NCBI GenBank assembly: GCA_001600615.1
Contig: BCKK01000005.1
Span: 496,001 to 560,000, forward strand
Direction: 5' to 3'
Source of the DNA: Dioszegia crocea
Taxonomy: Eukaryota > Basidiomycota > Tremellomycetes > Tremellales > Bulleribasidiaceae
Length of the DNA: 64,000 nucleotides
Shown one piece after another: positions 59,801 to 64,000 of this stretch. Position numbers and translations under genes: made by a program. Positions within the stretch are counted from its first letter, which is position 1. Every line of letters starts with the position of its first letter. Under the pieces are notes generated by a model. The model worked only from the letters and a program-made list of their open reading frames with translations, was not told where the DNA came from and did no database searches.

Positions 59801-60889
59801 CGCCTGTCTCTCTACCGCAGCCCAGAGCTAGGGTTGATGATGAGTGTAGGAGGGAAGAGAGATGGATGTGTAGGTGACGCGATTTGTCCTCTCAACTTTA
59901 GCTCCCGACCACCTTGCCTTTCGCTCGTGAATTTGACCTCATTGCAAGCCATCTGTGCATTCACATCATCTGCCTGGAGCTAATGCACACTATACAGGAT
60001 CGTGGCTCTGATGGTCGCAGACCGAAAAAAGCGAGCAAAAGCGTCATTGGAGCCTCCAATATGGGTCTTCCGGATACCCCCATCCAACCCCCATCTGTAT
60101 CCGCCCATTTTCGCCTCCACTCCGACATCGTCAATGATGAAACTGGCGACAGACCATCCCTGGGAATCGGAGGCCAACTAAACGGACCCCTCATACCGAT
60201 GAGAGCAGCTGCAGCTTGATTGTGAGCCGAGACACTCGCCCCAGGCCCACCCACGGTGGAAAGGGCGGTCTGTGCTCGGGCTTGCTCGAAAGCTCACTCA
60301 AGCTCTCAAGCCTGACACCAGCTTGCTGGCAGCCGATGTAACGTGGGTATATTCACCGGTGATTTGGCCATCTGGTATCCTGGACCAACATTTCTTCTAC
60401 TTCGGATCTACCAAGGCGCTGATTAGCTCACGCGACCGTTAGCCACGGTATTGCTTGACTCTGCGACCAGGATCTGGCGAGGTCTTTCGATTGATCGGCA
60501 GGGACTAAACTCATCTGAGACATTGACGGGGCGCTTCATATATCCACCGCTTCATCAAACATCTCACTCCTGAACTGGCAATCTGGGCGGGCGTAACCAG
60601 CCTCGCCTCGTCTCGGAAAGTAGGCTTTGTGATCAACAAGCAAGACCTAGGCGATGCTGTAGTATATATGTGAGCTCGTTTCCCTCTCAATCCTTCATCC
60701 CTTCGCTGTTCCGTTTCCTTCTCACTCCACCCTTGTTGTTCTTCGATCACACCTTTTCCAACTTCGTTCGCTCTTTACTTCATCAGACCTCTTTCGACTT
60801 CGAGCTCTACTTCTCCACTTCTACATCCACCCTCCGCTCCCCACCCAAACATCAGTCCACCAAACATCAGCCCACGAGACATATACAAC
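59801..60889. other. Divergent intergenic region, SEN1 / secreted module protein
   Basis: This 1.1-kb gap holds both promoters. A TATATAT at 60663-60669 is a plausible TATA box for the + strand gene; its leader is pyrimidine-rich. An ATG-initiated 78-codon frame at 59983-60219 (MHTIQDRGSDGRRPKK...) has mild coding look but no family. Confidence 0.5.
60663..60669 (+). promoter_or_regulatory. Putative TATA box of the secreted module gene
   Basis: TATATAT about 220 bp before the ATG at 60890, followed by a T/C-rich leader. Position and spacing fit a strong fungal promoter, but this is inferred only. Confidence 0.4.
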
Positions 60890-63025
60890 ATGTTCACCAC
60901 GACGGTTCTATTTGCGGTCCTATCGATCCTAGCGCATCTCAACCCCGCCGCGGCCACCAACGAGGAGCGGTCGGGCTCCCTCTCCTTGCTCGACGGCATC
61001 ACCGGCGAACAGAGCGACGACTTTCACCCTACAAGCGGTAATCCATACGGCTTCGGCTGGTTCCACCCTGGCGCCTTTAACGACGGAGACAGGTGTTGGC
61101 AAAATGACCGCGAGGGTATCATTGGTAGTGCCTTGTGCGTCTTGGTATGTGTTTCCTTCTCAGGTGTTGAAGCTTTACTGACGGTATAGGCTGAGATCGA
61201 CATTGGCAGCGGGAGCGCCGAGCCCTTCAATGGGTGGTTCGACAAGCCTTACTATGGCTACGGTCACCGTTTCGGTTGGTACCACCCTGGCCCTTACCTC
61301 AATGGCGACCGATGCTACGAGGATGGTCGAGATGGTGTCGTCCAAGATACACTTTGTATCAGCGTGAGTCGCAAGACTTCTCTCACCCCTCGGCATGACT
61401 TCTGATCAACATAGGTAGACACCAATCGAGGTTCCGGCGGCGGACTTCTCCAAGGTCTCAACCTCGGCAGGCGCAGCCTTTGGGGTTCCGACTACTGGCA
61501 AGAGCCCCGATTCTCCCCCGGCCACAACTTCGGTTGGTTCCATGACGGTGCCTTTGCCGAGAGCGACAGGTGCTGGTCTGACGGCTACTACGGCTCCATT
61601 ACCGACTCACTTTGTGTTCTCGTATGTCCTTTTCTTCCAGCCTCCACACCGTATGCTGATGTGTCAGGCCAAACTAGACCTCAACCTTAAGCGTGATGAC
61701 GGTTTAGGTGGTCTCGACGGTCTGACCGGTATTCTTAGCAATGGCGGTCTGGGCAAGTCAAGCTATACCCGTGGTGACCGGTGCTACAAGAATGGCAGCT
61801 GGGGTCGATGGCGCTCTAACGACTGCAGCATTGTGAGTCTTTTGCCCTTGGTCGAAGCTCGTAGTACTGATGCCGTCAGCTCGACGCGACCGCACAAGTC
61901 GGTCAAGCCTCTGGCCCCTTCCGCGATGGTGACAAGTGCTGGCGCGCCGGCAACTGGGGCCGCTGGTCCGGTAACGACTGCTCCCTCCTCGATCTCGACC
62001 TCGACATCATCAAGCGTGATCTTACTTCCCCATTCCTCTTCCGCGATGATCCTCGTTTCGGCCGCGGTGTGCCTTGCACCAAGAATGGCCAGGAGGGTGT
62101 TCTCCGAGATGCCATCTGCATCATCGTAAGCCTGCTTTTGATCAAACTGCATAGATTGTGGCTGACAAAGACAGGCTGAAGTAGACCTCAACCTCAGGAA
62201 GCGAGACCACGAGGAAGACGTCTCCAACGGCGTCACTTCCAGCTTCGAGCAGGCCTCACACGACCCTTACTACGACGAGGACGACGAGGATGTTGCTGAG
62301 GCCGAGGAAGGGTCTGACGAGGCGGCTTATGATGAGAACATGGAGAAGCGCCTGCTTGGACACACTCCCGGAAACAACAAGGGGAACTTACTTGGCAAGG
62401 TGAGTCTCGTCTTATCGTTGTATATGAATATCTCTGACGATTGTAGACTCTCAGCAACCTCGCAGACGGCATCAAGACTCGTAACCTCCTCGGTGGTCTG
62501 GGCGGACTCGGCGGTAGCTCGGGCGGCCTCTCCCAGATGAAGCAGCTCCAGCAGCTCGACGCACTCAAGCAGCTCGGTGCACTCAACCAATTCGGCGGTG
62601 CAGGCGGTGCCAGGCAGCCCGGTGCAGGCCGCGTTGGCTCCGACGGTCCTCTCGGAGGTGTAGGCGGAGCAGGCGGTCTCGGTGGTATTCTGGGTCGTGA
62701 TCACGGTCTCGGCGAAGTGAGTCGGCTTGATGCCAACACATGATGGTAATGACTGACAACTCCAGTCCCGAAGCCGTTTGGAGGAACTCATGAGCTCCAT
62801 CGCTCTCTCGTCTCGATCTCTGCCTGTAAGTCCACTCTCTCAGTTCGTGATACTCGGCTGACCACTCAGACCTCCGAGATTGCCGCCCGACAGCTCGATG
62901 CCATCCTTGAGAAGTTGTCTACCCCTGAAGGCGCCAAGCTCCTCGGCGGGGGTCACCACAAGCGACTACACGCCCTCGAATCCTTGACTGGCCAACTCGG
63001 CAAAGTCGGCGGCGGCCGTCACTAG
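60890..63025 (+). CDS. Secreted protein of six Cx13C modules with Kex2-type sites
   Basis: Nine exons (60890-61144, 61190-61363, 61415-61621, 61668-61832, 61880-62125, 62175-62399, 62447-62716, 62766-62825, 62870-63025), all phase 0, give 585 residues. A signal peptide is likely (hydrophobic 5-22, Ala-Ala-Ala-Thr). Twelve cysteines are found as six pairs with identical Cx13C spacing: 69/83, 127/141, 196/210, 251/265, 287/301 and 333/347. Modules share Asp-Arg-Cys-aromatic and an aromatic lead-in (FGWFHPGAF). The second Cys is two codons before the exon end in exons 1-5; exon 5 carries two modules. Lys-Arg sites occur at residues 220-221, 312-313, 358-359, 407-408 and 565-566. The tail is Gly/Leu-rich. 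No named family is recognised. Confidence 0.8.
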
Positions 63026-63246
63026 TGTCTTCTCAAACAAACGGTAAGTCAGGCAATCGCTATGATTCTGAATCCTTGGCTGACGCCGAAGCAGGTCCCG
63101 ATCTGGATGTGTAGAGCTCTTCTAATGTCTGCTTCTTGTTTGTGTTTGTGGGCAATCAGTTCCAATGTACTATTTCCGTTCGCTCTCATCTTCTGTCACC
63201 GAGCCTGCAAGTCTTACTGCTACATTGCCGACCAATTAGTCCTACA
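63026..63246. other. 3' intergenic region
   Basis: Convergent gap of 221 bp between the secreted module gene and the last - strand gene. No feature seen. Confidence 0.5.
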
Positions 63247-64000
63247 CTACATTCCTCCTTCTTCTCCAAAGTCCATAGGTAATGGCGCCTGATCCGTGAA
63301 CATTGCCCCGTAATCAAAGCTTCCCTCCTCTAGCAAGCTTAGAATGGTAGCAGCAGATCTGCGAAATGTCAGCTTTTGCCAGCAAGCAGCAATATTGGCG
63401 TGATAAAAACTTACAGGCCCTGGTTCTCCCCACCCTTCAGTCCATCACTGACACTATCCATCCCTTCTCCAGCCAACATTTCCCCTCCAAACCCATTCGA
63501 TCCACCAAAGTCAAAGTTCAGGCCAGATCCCAGCATAGGCTGATCTTGCCCTGACGAGCCCTCACCATATTGCCCCATCTCGCTTAGCCCCATTCCATTC
63601 ATTCCCGTCCCAACGCCCATCCCGCTCATATCCCCCAGACCATTACCCTGGATATTGATGGAGAAGTCGTTATATCCTCCATCAGTCTGGGGAAGATCCA
63701 TTCCAGGTGTAGATCCAGAGAATGAGTTCCGGCCATTCCCATTTTGGCCACTACCGCCTACACTCCCCAGTGTCCCATTGAGGTAATCGACCGATGAAGA
63801 ACCGTTGTTGGCTATACCGCCCAGATCGAATGATTCGGTAGGCGGACTCATAGCGTCGAAGTATTTATCGGTATTGAATAGTGCGTCCAGGTCGGTATTA
63901 CCATTATCGAGACCTAGACTGAGACCAGAACGGTGGGTCGGTCGAGAGGAGGTAGGGTTTGAGTTGTTGAAGGGGGGCAGAGAGCCAGTGGGGAGTATAT
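63247..64000 (-). CDS. C-terminal part of a Gly/Ser/Asn-rich protein (partial at right edge)
   Basis: The TAG is at 63247-63249. A last exon joins across an intron (GTAAGT at 63414 and CAG) to the upstream exon at 63415 and beyond, which continues past 64000. The visible ~230 residues are Gly/Ser/Asn/Asp/Met-rich and low-complexity, with acidic-aromatic patches ([21 protein letters not shown]) and an acidic end ([22 protein letters not shown]). Such patterns are common in fungal transcription-factor activation regions, which is a guess. The N-terminal domain is outside the window. Confidence 0.6.

Noticed and set aside
59983..60219. ATG-initiated 78-codon frame in the SEN1/secreted-gene gap
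   Set aside because: Composition is mildly protein-like but there is no family, no partner exon and it may be leader sequence.
60480..60520. Possible tRNA-like B-box near the SEN1 upstream gap
   Set aside because: A GTTCGA-type box could not be matched with an A box and an acceptor stem.

Overview
This window is intron-dense nuclear DNA from a basidiomycete fungus, most likely a tremellomycete yeast (Cryptococcus/Kwoniella/Saitozyma-like). The evidence is compact GT-AG introns, mostly 40-65 nt, with a CTGAC/CTRAC branch site a few bases before the AG; short intergenic gaps; genes packed on both strands; and protein families typical of that group, such as MMM1 with a long polar tail and a very large MHYT membrane protein. 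No tRNA, rRNA, transposon, CRISPR array or prokaryotic feature was seen. Gene models were built by joining open frames at splice sites whose phases agree, and many exons fall between the long open frames.

Layout, 0-12 kb: the 3' end of a TENA/THI-4-like gene; two small orphan ORFs that look like diverged tandem paralogues; SPO12 (-) divergent from MMM1 (+); a GEMIN2/Brr1-like gene (+); and two orphan spliced genes (-). 12-28 kb: a PPS1-type tandem dual-specificity phosphatase, a GNAT acetyltransferase and a class I/II aminotransferase (all +); a Cue1-like CUE protein, an Nramp metal transporter and chorismate synthase ARO2 (all -); and a dienelactone hydrolase (+) divergent from ARO2. 28-45 kb: a 1,422-residue MHYT membrane protein (+), a small orphan (-), the XPF/RAD1 nuclease (-) divergent from AIM41 (+), and a 1,546-residue FCP1/NIF-domain protein (-). 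45-64 kb: a degenerate kinase-fold protein (+), a membrane protein with four helical repeats (+), the SEN1 helicase (-), a secreted protein of six Cx13C modules encoded by phase-0 exons (+), and the C-terminal part of a Gly/Ser/Asn-rich protein (-) running off the right edge.

Most genes are unrelated housekeeping functions: ER-mitochondria lipid transfer, snRNP assembly, mitotic exit, ERAD, metal uptake, shikimate pathway, nucleotide excision repair and transcription termination. There is no obvious multi-gene pathway cluster. The most novel-looking locus is the secreted Cx13C-module protein at 60.9-63.0 kb. It has six identically spaced cysteine pairs, exons that all end two codons after the second cysteine, and several Lys-Arg sites that suggest Kex2 processing.
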